Shown piece by piece: positions 7,211 to 16,848 of a DNA stretch of 64,000 bases. Both the position numbers and the translations under genes were made by a program. How positions within the stretch are numbered: the stretch's first letter is position 1; each line of letters opens with the position of its first letter. The notes below the pieces were generated by a model. That model worked only from the letters and a program-made list of their open reading frames with translations. It was not told the DNA's origin and searched no databases. Source of the DNA: Pseudaeromonas sp963677375 (lineage in GTDB: Bacteria; Pseudomonadota; Gammaproteobacteria; Enterobacterales; Aeromonadaceae); NCBI GenBank assembly GCA_963677375.2, contig CAXXIF010000019.1, positions 124,001 through 188,000 on the forward strand, read 5' to 3'.

Positions 7211-8929
7211 ATGGAGATGTTATCAGGCGCGGAAATGGTGGTTCGTGCGCTGGAAGACGAAGGGATTGACCATATTTTTGGTTATCCCGGCGGTTCGGTG
7301 CTCGATATCTATGATGCCCTTTTCGAGAACAGCAAGATTGAGCATGTGTTGGTACGCCACGAGCAGGCGGCTATTCACATGGCGGATGGTTATGCGCGCT
7401 CAACCGGTAAGGTCGGCGCGGCGCTGGTGACCTCGGGTCCCGGTGCCACTAATTGTATTACCGGTATCGCCACGGCCTATATGGACTCCATTCCGATGGT
7501 GATCCTGTCCGGCCAGGTACCGACCACGCTGATTGGTGATGATGCGTTTCAGGAAGTGGACATGATCGGGATCTCCCGTCCGGTCGTGAAGCACAGCTTC
7601 CTGTGCAAGAAAGCCTCGGATATTCCACTGGCCATCAAGAAGGCATTCTATATCGCCTCCACCGGCCGTCCTGGCCCCGTGGTGGTGGATCTGCCCAAAG
7701 ACGTACAGAACCCGAAAGAAAAATTTCCGTACGAGTATCCCAAGTCGGTCAATATGCGTTCCTATAACCCGAGCAAAGCGGGTCATAAGGGACAGATCAA
7801 GCGGGCCGTCAAGATGCTGGCCGAAGCCAAGAAGCCCGTGCTGTATGTGGGCGGTGGCGCCGTGTTGTCCAATGGCAAGGAGCAGGTTCGTCGTCTGGCC
7901 GAACAGTTCAGCCTACCGGTGACCAGCACCCTGATGGGTCTGGGTGCCTTTCCTGGAACGCATAGCCAGTTTGTGGGCATGCTGGGGATGCACGGCACCT
8001 TCGAAGCCAACAACACCATGCACAACGCCGATCTGATTGTGGCTGTGGGTGCGCGCTTTGATGACCGGGTGACCAACAACGTGGCGAAGTTCTGTCCCCA
8101 CGCCAAGATCATCCATGTCGATATAGATCCAACCTCGATCTCCAAGACCATTCAGGTGGATGTTCCTATTGTCGGTGCGGTCGATACGGTGCTGGATCAG
8201 ATGCTTGAAGCCGTCGCGGAGCTGGGGCTGGAGATTGATGACGGCGCCCTGGCGGACTGGTGGGAGCAGATCGATGGTTGGCGGGCCAAGCGCTGCCTGA
8301 GCTACGAGAAGAGCAGCTCACTCATCAAACCGCAACAGGTGATCGAGGCGCTGTACAAGGCGACCGACGGCAAGGCCTATGTCGCCTCCGACGTCGGTCA
8401 GCACCAGATGTTTGCCGCGCTCTACTATCCGTTTGCCGAACCCCGGCAGTGGATCAACTCCGGCGGTCTGGGCACCATGGGCTTCGGCTTGCCAGCGGCC
8501 ATGGGCGTACAGTTTGCACATCCGGACTCCGTGGTTGCCTGTGTGACCGGGGATGGTTCGATTCAAATGAATATCCAGGAGCTGTCTACCTGTCTGCAAT
8601 ATGGTTTGCCGGTGAAGATCATCACCATGAACAACCGAGCGCTGGGCATGGTCAAGCAATGGCAGAAGATGTTCTACGGTGGTCGCCACAGCCACTCCTA
8701 CATGGAGTCCTTGCCGGATTTTGTCAAACTGGCAGAGGCCTATGGTCATGTGGGGATCAAGGTGGATGATCCGGCCAAACTGGATGAGGCGATGGCCTAT
8801 GCCTTCTCGCTGAAAAATCGTCTGGTGTTCATGGATATCGCGGTTGATCCGGATGAGCATGTCTATCCGATGCAGATCAAGTTCGGTGGCATGGATGAGA
8901 TGTGGTTGAGCAAGACGGAGCGTACCTGA
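7211..8929 (+). CDS. ilvI: acetolactate synthase III large subunit
   Basis: Thiamine-diphosphate enzyme condensing two pyruvates, or pyruvate and 2-oxobutyrate, in valine, leucine and isoleucine synthesis; cytoplasmic. 572 residues. Catalytic Glu51 lies in VRHEQAAIHMADGYAR. The middle FAD-binding domain follows. The ThDP/magnesium motif runs from GDGSIQMN to TMNN in the last third. Start fixed by GGAGGG 8 bases upstream. The ilvH start overlaps its stop by one base (TGATG). Neighbourhood with leu parallels E. coli leuABCD-leuO-ilvIH. Confidence 0.96.
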   Translation: MEMLSGAEMVVRALEDEGIDHIFGYPGGSVLDIYDALFENSKIEHVLVRHEQAAIHMADGYARSTGKVGAALVTSGPGATNCITGIATAYMDSIPMVILSGQVPTTLIGDDAFQEVDMIGISRPVVKHSFLCKKASDIPLAIKKAFYIASTGRPGPVVVDLPKDVQNPKEKFPYEYPKSVNMRSYNPSKAGHKGQIKRAVKMLAEAKKPVLYVGGGAVLSNGKEQVRRLAEQFSLPVTSTLMGLGAFPGTHSQFVGMLGMHGTFEANNTMHNADLIVAVGARFDDRVTNNVAKFCPHAKIIHVDIDPTSISKTIQVDVPIVGAVDTVLDQMLEAVAELGLEIDDGALADWWEQIDGWRAKRCLSYEKSSSLIKPQQVIEALYKATDGKAYVASDVGQHQMFAALYYPFAEPRQWINSGGLGTMGFGLPAAMGVQFAHPDSVVACVTGDGSIQMNIQELSTCLQYGLPVKIITMNNRALGMVKQWQKMFYGGRHSHSYMESLPDFVKLAEAYGHVGIKVDDPAKLDEAMAYAFSLKNRLVFMDIAVDPDEHVYPMQIKFGGMDEMWLSKTERT

Positions 8930-9426
8930 TGCGACATTTAATTTCCGTTTTACTGGAAAACGAATCCGGTGCCCTAAGTCGTGTGGTCGGTCTGTTTTCC
9001 CAACGGGGCTACAACATTGAAACCCTGACTGTGGCGCCGACTGATGATCCAACCCTGTCGCGGATGACGATCGTGACCCTTGGGGATGAGCGTGTCATCG
9101 AGCAGATCACCAAACAGCTGCACAAGCTGGTGGATGTGCTCAAGGTCTCTGACATTACCGAAGGCAGTCACATCGAACGGGAGATCATGCTGGTCAAGAG
9201 CCGGGCTAATACCCCGGACTCCCGGGATGAGGTGAAGCGTCTGTCCGAGATCTTCCGTGGCCAGATTGTGGATGTCACCTCCGAGCTCTACACGGTTCAG
9301 TTGGTTGGGACCAGTGATAAGCTGGATGCCTTCATCGGCACCCTGAAACAGGCCACCGATATCGTGGAAGTGGTTCGTAGCGGGGTGTGCGGCATCGCTC
9401 GCGGAGAGCGTTCGCTGCACGCCTGA
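8929..9426 (+). CDS. ilvH: acetolactate synthase III small regulatory subunit
   Basis: 165-residue regulatory subunit that activates IlvI and confers valine inhibition. N-terminal ACT domain in residues about 4-75, beginning RHLISVLLENESGALSRVVG, followed by the conserved C-terminal half with REIMLVKS and SEIFRGQIVDV. I chose the ATG overlapping the ilvI stop; the open frame extends upstream only as read-through of ilvI. A strong terminator follows 27 bases after the stop. Confidence 0.96.
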   Translation: MRHLISVLLENESGALSRVVGLFSQRGYNIETLTVAPTDDPTLSRMTIVTLGDERVIEQITKQLHKLVDVLKVSDITEGSHIEREIMLVKSRANTPDSRDEVKRLSEIFRGQIVDVTSELYTVQLVGTSDKLDAFIGTLKQATDIVEVVRSGVCGIARGERSLHA

Positions 9427-9453
9427 AGAATACCTGTAACTGTAATATCCAGG

Positions 9454-9478
9454 ACCCGCTTCGGCGGGTTCTTTTTTT
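9454..9478 (+). terminator. intrinsic terminator after ilvIH
   Basis: ACCCGC, loop TTCG, GCGGGT, then TCTTTTTTT. The tetraloop makes this a very stable terminator. Confidence 0.92.
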
Positions 9479-9594
9479 GCTCTAGGCTGAATGCCGGGTT
9501 AACTGTCGGCAAAAATTAGCGTGAAATGACTAGGTATTTGATCGTCCACCGGTAGAATGCCTGAATATTGATCCGTGCAACGAGGAATAAACTC

Positions 9595-10227
9595 ATGAAA
9601 AAAATGACGCTTGGCTTGTGCAGCGCCCTGATTCTGTCCGCATCGGCCCAAGCCTCTGATCTGAGCCTGGCTTTGGGGACTGACTACTGGAACCCGACAC
9701 CTACGGGTACCGTGGATGGCAAGGCTCCCGCCTATGATGATTCATCTTTGTGGACCTTCTGGGCCGATTTTCGCCATGGTATTCCGTTGTTACCGAATGT
9801 GAATTTGCAGCGCACCAGCTATGACACTCAGGGTTTGGGTTTGCACAACGATCTGACTGCGTGGGATCTGGCACTCTACTACCGCCTGTTTGACAACGAT
9901 CTGTTCGGGATTGGTGGGGGTATGGTCGCACGTCAACTCGATGGTGACATCTATGGCCATAGCTACAGTGAAATGAATCCGCTGGGTTACCTGCAGGCCG
10001 AGATTAATATTCCGGGGACCTCGATCAGCGGTTTCGGGGATGCTCGTTTCTCCCAGTGGGATGGTGAACATTCCCATGACTACCGGGTCGGTATGGCGGT
10101 GGAATTTGTGCCGAATTTCAACTTGCGTGGCGGTTACCGCAATGTGCGTCTGGATGGCAATGTGGATGGTGTCGAGTTGGCACAACGCATGGATGGCTGG
10201 TTCGCTGGGGCCGAGTATCGTTTTTAA
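9595..10227 (+). CDS. outer membrane beta-barrel protein, TIGR04219-like
   Basis: 210 residues. Sec signal peptide MKKMTLGLCSALILSASAQA, mature protein from about residue 21. Alternating strands with aromatic ends (TDYWNP, WDLALYYRLF, YRVGMAVEFVPNF, FAGAEYRF) and a C-terminal Phe are typical of an outer membrane barrel. I assign it to the TIGR04219 family from recollection of its pattern, so the family call is less sure than the topology. The chosen ATG has GAGGA upstream; an in-frame start at 9568 would spoil the signal peptide. Monocistronic, followed by a terminator. Confidence 0.75.
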   Translation: MKKMTLGLCSALILSASAQASDLSLALGTDYWNPTPTGTVDGKAPAYDDSSLWTFWADFRHGIPLLPNVNLQRTSYDTQGLGLHNDLTAWDLALYYRLFDNDLFGIGGGMVARQLDGDIYGHSYSEMNPLGYLQAEINIPGTSISGFGDARFSQWDGEHSHDYRVGMAVEFVPNFNLRGGYRNVRLDGNVDGVELAQRMDGWFAGAEYRF

Positions 10228-10260
10228 TGCGAGCAATTTGAGTTGCATACTCTGCCGTGA

Positions 10261-10288
10261 AGGGCCGCTCTGTCGGCTCTTTTTTTTG
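10261..10288 (+). terminator. intrinsic terminator after outer membrane protein gene
   Basis: AGGGCCG, loop CTCTGT, CGGCTCT, then a run of eight or more T. One G-T wobble in the stem. Confidence 0.85.
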
Positions 10289-10302
10289 TGTAGAAAAAGG
10301 CG

Positions 10303-11037
10303 TTATCTGGCTATGCCTAGGGGGGAGTATTGCGCTTGAATAATGGCTTTTTGACCTGCGGTAAAGCGCGCTGAAAAAGAGACCCAAGCCGGTGATTTGA
10401 TCATGCTACTCCAGGTCTGTTGCAGTTTTTGGGCATCCGTGGCGTGTTGGCTGGTCAGAAAAAGATAGTGACTCCCCTTTATTAGCAGTGTGCTCACAAT
10501 CGCACGCCCTTCGACCGCCTTCGGGAGATAGGCCGGCGGATAGAGGTCGATGACAACCAGAACATCGATACGATCCCGCTGCAGTAGGGGAATGCCTTGG
10601 GTCAGCGCATTGAGCCAATGCAGCTGCGAGGGCGGGATTGCTTTTTCGCACCAGGCACTTCCTCTAGCGCAGGCGAAACGCTTATGAGCGTGCAGCAGTT
10701 GTGATAACGATTGGTGAGTGATTGATGCATCCAGAGATAAGCCATAGAAGGCTACTTGAGTAAGAGGGACATCTACACGCACCAACTGCGGATTATTCTC
10801 TCCATAGCCCCCTAAGCGAAGAGCCTCGCCATCGACCACGCGCTGTTGGCTTAATGCCTGACAACGTGTCCAGCTACAAGGTAAGAATTTTACCTCCAGA
10901 CCGGCTTGGCGAAACCAGTTTTTATAAAGGGGAGTCACCAGCGTTATTACATCGGGAGGCGCGGCAATCAGCAATGGCTTGGCATGACCATACCAACTGG
11001 TTAACACCAGTAGCACCAATATCCATCGACAAAACAT
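10303..11037 (-). CDS. periplasmic substrate-binding protein, SBP_bac_3-like
   Basis: 244 residues with an N-terminal signal peptide (MFCRWILVLLVLTSWYGHA). The rest resembles extracellular solute-binding family 3 proteins: LVTPLYKNWFRQAGLEVKF, a central IDVLVVIDLYPPAYLP and a C-terminal helix. No ABC permease or ATPase gene is adjacent, so this is an orphan binding protein, perhaps a sensor or a component of a transporter encoded elsewhere. GGGAGG precedes the ATG closely. Ligand unknown. Confidence 0.65.
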   Translation of the reverse strand: MFCRWILVLLVLTSWYGHAKPLLIAAPPDVITLVTPLYKNWFRQAGLEVKFLPCSWTRCQALSQQRVVDGEALRLGGYGENNPQLVRVDVPLTQVAFYGLSLDASITHQSLSQLLHAHKRFACARGSAWCEKAIPPSQLHWLNALTQGIPLLQRDRIDVLVVIDLYPPAYLPKAVEGRAIVSTLLIKGSHYLFLTSQHATDAQKLQQTWSSMIKSPAWVSFSARFTAGQKAIIQAQYSPLGIAR

Positions 11038-11215
11038 AAGCCTCCCGCATCTGAACTGCCTTGGTTGAGTGTAGTACAGAGGCGAGAGGGAGCAGATTCT
11101 GACGCTAAACTGCGATATTTATTTCCAAATGGAATTAAAAATTCGGTTTTGTTCTTTGAGAAGAATATGAACACTCCTTAAGCTGGCACTATCTGAGTAA
11201 AAGGAAGTCGGTGAC

Positions 11216-13038
11216 ATGAATTCTACGGAACCACAACAAGCGGGCGCATTTCCGCTGCCACAACTGAGCAAGCTGGCCGCCGCGGTCGCAGGGCTTACGC
11301 CTTCGGAACTGATCTGGGCCAGTGGTTATCTGTTCGGTCTGGCTCAGGCTGGCGGGGCTGTAGCAGGCAGCGATGCGGGTGTTACCGCAGCGGCTAGCGG
11401 CCCGGCAGGCACTCTCACCATCATCTATGGCTCCCAGACTGGCAATGCCAAGGGCGTGGCCGAGTCCATCAAGGCGCAGGCCTTGGGCAAAGGGCTGACG
11501 GTTACGCTCATCAGTGCCAGTGATTTCAAGCCCAAGCAACTGAAAAAAGAGACCCACCTTATCGTCGTCACCAGCACACTGGGCGAAGGTGAGCCGCCAG
11601 AGAACGCCGTGGATCTGCTCGGTCAGCTCAAGGCGGGCAAGCTGGGCAAGCTCGATGGTCTCAAGTTTGCCGTGCTGGGGCTGGGTGATTCCTCTTACGA
11701 ATTCTTCTGCCAGGCGGGCAAGGATTTTGATGCCTTCCTGGAAAAGGCCGGTGCCGAGCGCGCCTTCGCCCGTGCCGATCTGGATGTGGATTACCGCGCT
11801 GCTGCTGCCGAGTGGGCCGAGCAGGCCGTCTCTGCCCTGGCTGCGACGCTTGGTGGCTCTACCGCAGCCTCTGGAATCGCATCTGGGGTGGCCGGTGTGG
11901 CTACGGCGCAAGGTGGCCATAGCCAGTACGACAAGTTCAACCCCTATCTGGCGACCCTGACCACCAATCAGAAGATCACTGGCCGCGACTCCACCAAGGA
12001 TATCCGCCATATCGAGATCTCGTTGGAAGAGTCCGGTATCAGCTATCAGCCCGGTGATGCCCTGGGGTCTGGTTCGACAACGACGCCGCTCTGGTGGCCG
12101 AAGTGCTGACGCTGACTGGACTTACCGGCAGCGAAACAGTGACCGTTGAGGGTGAGAGCCTGAGTCTCTCCGAGGCTCTGACAACCCGCTTCGAGCTGAC
12201 CCGTCTGCATGGCGGCTTTATTACCGGTTTGGCGGAGCTTTCCGACAGTGCTGAGCTCAAAGCCATCGCGGCCGACAAGGCCCAGACCACGGCGCTGGCC
12301 GCATCGGCCCAGATAGTCGATGTGCTCAAGGGTTATCCGTTGTCGCTCACCGCCGAACAGCTTACCAAGCTGCTGCGTCCGCTCACCCCACGCATGTACT
12401 CCATCGCCTCGTCTCAGGCCGAGGTAGAAGAAGAGGTGCATCTGACCGTGGGCGTGGTGCGTTACCCGCAGGCTGACGGCACGGTGCGCTCCGGTGGCGC
12501 CTCATCGTTTCTGGCCGATCGTCTGGCCGAGGGCGCTCCGGTGCGGGTCTTTGTCGAGCATAACGACAACTTCCGCCTGCCAGAAGATGGCAATACCCCG
12601 GTCATCATGGTGGGCCCGGGCACCGGCATAGCGCCGTTCCGCGCCTTTATCCAGCAGCGTGACGCCGATGGCGCCAGCGGCAAGAACTGGCTCTTCTTCG
12701 GCAACCCCCACTTTACCCAGGATTTCCTCTATCAGGTGGAGTGGCAGAAGTACGTCAAGTCCGGCCTGATTTCCAAGATCGATCTAGCCTTTAGCCGCGA
12801 TCAGGCGCAAAAGATCTATGTGCAGGATCGTCTGCGCGAGCAGGGCGCCGAAGTGTACGCCTGGCTGGAGCAGGGCGCCCACTTCTACGTCTGCGGCGAT
12901 GCCAATCGCATGGCCAAAGATGTGCAGGAAGCCCTGATCGATATCATTGCCCAGTATGGCAACAAGGATCGCGAAGCGGCCGAAGAGTATTTGAATGAAT
13001 TGCGTCGCGCCAAGCGCTACCAGAGGGATGTTTACTGA
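11216..13038 (+). pseudogene. cysJ: sulfite reductase flavoprotein alpha, frameshifted
   Basis: Flavoprotein that passes electrons from NADPH to CysI in assimilatory sulfite reduction. Two frames make one protein of about 607 residues. Frame one (11216-12109) carries the flavodoxin domain (IIYGSQTGNAKGVAES, LGEGEPPENA, GLGDSSYEFFC). Frame two, from about 12068 to 13038, carries the FAD motif RMYSIASSQAE, NADPH motif GTGIAPFRAFIQQR and C-terminal KRYQRDVY. The break is at GGGG 12064-12067: a fifth G would restore YQPGDALGVWFDND. No other damage is visible, so a sequencing error or a very recent mutation fits. The stop overlaps the cysI ATG (TGATG). Confidence 0.88.
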
Positions 13039-14744
13039 TGAGCTACCAAACTGTTCCCGGCCCGGTTGAAGGGCCTCTGGCTGACAACGAGCGCTTGAAG
13101 CGCGAGAGCAACTTTTTGCGCGGCACCATAGAGCAGGATCTGCGTGATCCGCTCACCGGTGGCTTTAATGGCGATAACTTCCAGCTGATCCGCTTCCACG
13201 GCATGTATCAGCAGGATGACCGCGATATTCGTGCCGAGCGCGCCCAGCAAAAGCTGGAGCCGCTGCATAACGTCATGCTGCGCGCCCGTATGCCCGGCGG
13301 CATCATCACCCCGACACAGTGGCTGGCCATCGACGAGTTTGCCCGCGACCATACTATGTATGGCAGCATCCGTCTGACCACGCGCCAGACCTTTCAGTTC
13401 CACGGTGTGCTCAAGCCCAATATCAAGCTGATGCACCAGACCCTGAATAAGTACGGCATGGATTCCATTGCCACGGCAGGGGATGTAAACCGTAACGTGC
13501 TCTGCACCAGCAATCCGGTGGAGTCCAAGCTGCATGCCGAAGCTTACGAGTGGGCCAAGGCCATCTCCGAGCATCTGCTGCTAAGACCCGCGCCTATGCC
13601 GAGATCTGGCTGGATGGCGAGAAGCTGGGGCCGGACGAGGAGCCGATCCTGGGCTCCAACTACCTGCCGCGCAAGTTCAAGACCACGGTCGTGATCCCGC
13701 CGCATAACGATATCGACGTGCACGCCAACGATCTCAACTTTGTGGCGATTGCCGAAAACGGCGAGCTGGTGGGCTTTAACGTGCTGGTGGGTGGCGGACT
13801 GGCCATGACCCACGGCGAGAAGGAGACCTTCCCGCGCAAGGCCGACGACTTTGGCTTTATTCCCAAGGAACACACCCTGGCGGTGGCGGCGGCCGTGGTC
13901 ACCACCCAGCGCGACTGGGGCAACCGGGTCAACCGCAAGAACGCCAAGACCAAGTACACACTCGAGCGCGTCGGTGTCGAGGCCTTCAAGGCCGAGGTGG
14001 AAAAGCGTGCCGGTGTGAAGTTTGCCGAAAGCCGTGCTTATGAATTTACCAGCCGTGGCGATCGCTTCGGTTGGGTAGAAGGGATCGATGGCAAGCACCA
14101 CCTGACCCTGTTTATCGAAAATGGCCGTATCCTGGATTTCCCTGGCAAGCCCATCAAGACGGGTCTGGCCGAGATTGCCAAGGTGCATCAGGGCGATCTG
14201 CGCATGACCGCCAACCAGAACCTGATCATCGCCGGTGTCCCGGCCGAAGAGAAGGCGCGTATCGAGGCGCTGGCCGTCCAGTATGGTCTGCTGGCCCCGG
14301 TCTCCAGACAGCGCGAGGACTCCATGGCCTGTGTGGCCCTGCCGACCTGCCCGCTGGCCATGGCCGAAGCCGAGCGCTTCCTGCCGACTTTCGTCACCCA
14401 GATCGAAGGGGTGCTGGCCAAGCACGGTATACCCGATGAGAGCATCATCTTCCGCGTCACCGGCTGCCCCAACGGTTGCGGTCGCGCCATGCTGGCGGAG
14501 ATCGGTCTGGTGGGGCAAGGCGCCGGGTCGCTACAACTTCCATATCGGTGGCAACCTGGCGGGCACCCGTATTCCGCGCATGTACCGCGAGAACATCACA
14601 GAGCAACAGATCCTCGCCGAGATCGACGCGCTGGTGGGCCGCTGGGCCAGCGAGCGCGAGGCGGGCGAAGGCTTTGGCGACTTCGTGATCCGCGCCGGTA
14701 TCGTCCGTCCGGTACTTGATTCGGCGAGGGATTTCTATGACTAA
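13038..14744 (+). pseudogene. cysI: sulfite reductase hemoprotein beta, two frameshifts
   Basis: Siroheme and 4Fe-4S subunit reducing sulfite to sulfide. Three frames combine to a full-length protein. One base is missing at about 13581 (codon after EHLL; CCT expected). One extra G lies in the run 14512-14515 (GLVGKAPGRYN expected). The two shifts cancel. Cluster ligands are intact: ACVALPTCPLAMAE and VTGCPNGCGRAML. The true C-terminus RPVLDSARDFYD ends at 14744 and overlaps cysH by 8 bases. All other sequence is well conserved, so either the gene is intact and misread, or it decayed very recently. Confidence 0.88.
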
Positions 14745-15477
14745 CCCTTTGGATCTGGAGGGCCTGCTGGCCCTCGACAAAGAGCAGCAGGTGGCGGCCC
14801 TGGCCGACACCAATGCGCAACTGGAAGCCCTGTCGGCTCAGGAGCGGGTACGCTGGGCGCTGGCCTATCTGCCGGGTGAGTTTATTCTATCCTCCAGCTT
14901 CGGCATCCAGGCAGCCCTGATGCTGCACCTGGTCACTCAGCAGCGTCCGGATATTCCGGTGGTGCTGACCGATACCGGCTATCTCTTCCCCGAGACCTAC
15001 CAGTTTATCGATGCGCTGACCGAGCGCTTGCAGCTGAATCTCAAGGTCTATCGCGCCGAGCTGTCGCCCGCCTGGCAAGAGGCGCGCTTTGGCAAGCTGT
15101 GGGAGCAGGGCGTCGAGGGGATTGATCGTTACAACCAGCTGAACAAGGTCGAGCCGATGGCGCGGGCCCTGGATGAGCTGAATGCCCGTACCTGGTTCTC
15201 CGGCCTGCGCCGCGAGCAATCCGGCAGCCGGGGCAAGCTGCCGGTGCTGGCCATCCAGCGCGGCCGCTTCAAGTTCCTGCCGGTCATCGACTGGAGCAAC
15301 AAGGACGTCTTCTACTACTTCAAGGAGCATGACTTGCCTTACCACCCGTTGTGGGAGCAAGGCTATCTCTCGGTTGGCGATACCCATACCACCACCAAGT
15401 GGGAACCGGGGATGAACGAGGAAGAGACCCGCTTCTTCGGCCTGAAACGCGAATGCGGACTCCATGAGGGAGGGTGA
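14737..15477 (+). CDS. cysH: phosphoadenosine phosphosulfate reductase
   Basis: Thioredoxin-dependent reduction of PAPS to sulfite, cytoplasmic. 246 residues from ATG 14737, which overlaps the cysI end. ATP-PPase fold with LSSSFGIQAALMLHLV, the TDTGYLFPETY segment and SGLRREQSGSR. The C-terminal catalytic cysteine is in ECGLHEGG. There is no second pair of cysteines, which suits PAPS rather than APS use. Intact, unlike cysJ and cysI upstream. Confidence 0.95.
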   Translation: MTNPLDLEGLLALDKEQQVAALADTNAQLEALSAQERVRWALAYLPGEFILSSSFGIQAALMLHLVTQQRPDIPVVLTDTGYLFPETYQFIDALTERLQLNLKVYRAELSPAWQEARFGKLWEQGVEGIDRYNQLNKVEPMARALDELNARTWFSGLRREQSGSRGKLPVLAIQRGRFKFLPVIDWSNKDVFYYFKEHDLPYHPLWEQGYLSVGDTHTTTKWEPGMNEEETRFFGLKRECGLHEGG

Positions 15478-15500
15478 TGACCTTGGGTCATGACTGGGGT

Positions 15501-15554
15501 GATGACAGTTCTGTCATCGCTGGAATTGCCAAGGGCGCCTGAGGGCGCCCTTGG
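15501..15554 (+). terminator. two hairpins after cysH
   Basis: First stem GATGACAG/CTGTCATC at 15501-15518. Second stem, 11 bp perfect, CCAAGGGCGCC (15529-15539) with GGCGCCCTTGG (15544-15554), followed by only TGTTT. A plausible terminator with a weak U-tract, or a transcript-stabilising hairpin. Confidence 0.6.
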
Positions 15555-16159
15555 TGTTTGGTGCTGCTGGCAGCGTGGGCTGAGTTGGCCCACGTTAGCC
15601 TGCGCCGGGCTTGGCGAGGATTGGCTGTCGGGCTTGCGAAGCCCGCCGATTGGTCGAGGCCGACACCCGGATCTGGATGCGGGTTGATCCGGTTCCGCCC
15701 TGTCGGGATAAACCAAAGGCCAGGGGTCAAGGGAGCCGGGCCTTTTGCCCCCTTGCCGCCCCCGCCAACGGCAGCTTGGCCAATCGCCCCAGCCGATGGG
15801 GCGGAACCGGACCAGACGTTACCGGGTCAGAAATCCGGCCATCGATCCAATCGACATTGGGCTCATCCTCGCCGCCGGCAAGAATTGCCGCTCACGATGC
15901 ATCTTGTCCGCATGGACCGCCAATCAGTCTCGGCCGGTTCCTGTGACGCGGCGATGCGTCCTGCCTCTTAACATGAACTCACAAATCTTAACGTAAATTT
16001 TCATATCAATTTGATTCATAAGCAATTTTCTGGCTAACAACTTGCTGGTAGATGAAGGGTAACCCGTGATGTCGCTATGACATTGTCGTCACCCGCTGCA
16101 CAGACTCGCGATGTTCAGAACATGGCGAAAAAAGGAATCTCTTCAGCAAGGAGAAAAAA
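15555..16159. other. 600-base gene-free, GC-rich stretch with inverted repeats
   Basis: No convincing gene. A 12-bp perfect inverted repeat CCGGTTCCGCCC (15689-15700) / GGGCGGAACCGG (15799-15810) encloses about 100 bases. Inside is a 7-bp hairpin CGCCCCA/TGGGGCG (15785-15803) and a CAAGGG/CCCTTG pair. Outer complementary fragments (GGCGAGGAT near 15615, ATCCTCGCC near 15868) extend the symmetry. The last 180 bases turn AT-rich and hold the promoter of the next gene. Possibly a decayed repeat element or a structured RNA. Confidence 0.4.
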
Positions 16160-16783
16160 ATGTCACTCAATATTGATGCCTCAAGCAGCTATGCCTCGTT
16201 GATCCAGCGGCTGCAAAGCAGTACCAAAACCAGTAACAGCAGTAGTGTGCAAGGTAATATGCCGCCGCCACCTCCACAGGGTGGAGACAACAAGATGATG
16301 TCTGACTTGGCCGATGTCTTCTCTGAGCTGGGGATTTCCACCGACTCATTGACCGCCAGCAGCAGTACGGATTCCAGCTCAGCAACGACGGATGGCAGTA
16401 CTACCACTTCAGATGCGCAGACGGCATTGGCTTCGTTTATGCAAACTTTGATGGATACCTTGCATGCCCAAGGGGCGGGAAAGTCTCAGGGCGGTAGTGA
16501 AGGCTCGGATGGCTATAGCCAGGGCAATCCAATGAAGGCCGACATGCAGGCGTTATTGAACAAGCTGGGTGTCTCTTCCGATACGACCAGCAGTACAGAG
16601 AGCACCAGCACCACGGACAGCTCGGTCAGCGAATTGCAGACCAAGTTTTCCGATCTGTTGACTAGCATGGGGGCATCCGCAAGCGGCGTGAGTCTGAGCG
16701 ACTTTTTGACGTCATTTTCCAGCAAGATCCCCGATGGCGGGGGGCAAGGACGGATCGGTAATGTGGTAAATACCACGGCTTAA
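16160..16783 (+). CDS. Ser/Thr-rich protein of unknown function
   Basis: 207 residues, preceded by AAGGAG with 6-base spacing. No signal peptide or membrane segment. Composition is dominated by Ser, Thr, Asp and Gly, with a run of five prolines near residue 35 and two long Ser/Thr tracts. Two short helical pieces resemble each other (SDLADVFSELGIS and QALLNKLGVSS), suggesting an internal repeat around low-complexity linkers. Ends PDGGGQGRIGNVVNTTA. No family recognised. Monocistronic. Confidence 0.65.
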   Translation: MSLNIDASSSYASLIQRLQSSTKTSNSSSVQGNMPPPPPQGGDNKMMSDLADVFSELGISTDSLTASSSTDSSSATTDGSTTTSDAQTALASFMQTLMDTLHAQGAGKSQGGSEGSDGYSQGNPMKADMQALLNKLGVSSDTTSSTESTSTTDSSVSELQTKFSDLLTSMGASASGVSLSDFLTSFSSKIPDGGGQGRIGNVVNTTA

Positions 16784-16798
16784 GAGGCTGTGATTGCC

Positions 16799-16831
16799 AA
16801 AAAAGCAGGGCGGCAAGGTTTGCCGCCCTGC
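16799..16831 (-). terminator. intrinsic terminator of the serine protease gene
   Basis: 12-bp perfect stem GCAGGGCGGCAA / TTGCCGCCCTGC (16805-16831). On the minus strand it is followed by a T-run (AAAAAA at 16799-16804 on plus). It lies between two convergent genes and may slow the plus-strand transcript too, though that side lacks a T-run. Confidence 0.85.
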
Positions 16832-16848
16832 TGATGGAGGCTGATCCA

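Noticed and set aside
12060..12110. Programmed frameshifting in cysJ or cysI
   Set aside because: No slippery heptamer or downstream pseudoknot was evident, and three separate sites would be needed.
15558..15971. 137-residue Pro/Arg-rich frame in the cysH downstream region
   Set aside because: Several frames are open there because of high GC. Composition is unlike neighbouring genes and no start site is convincing.
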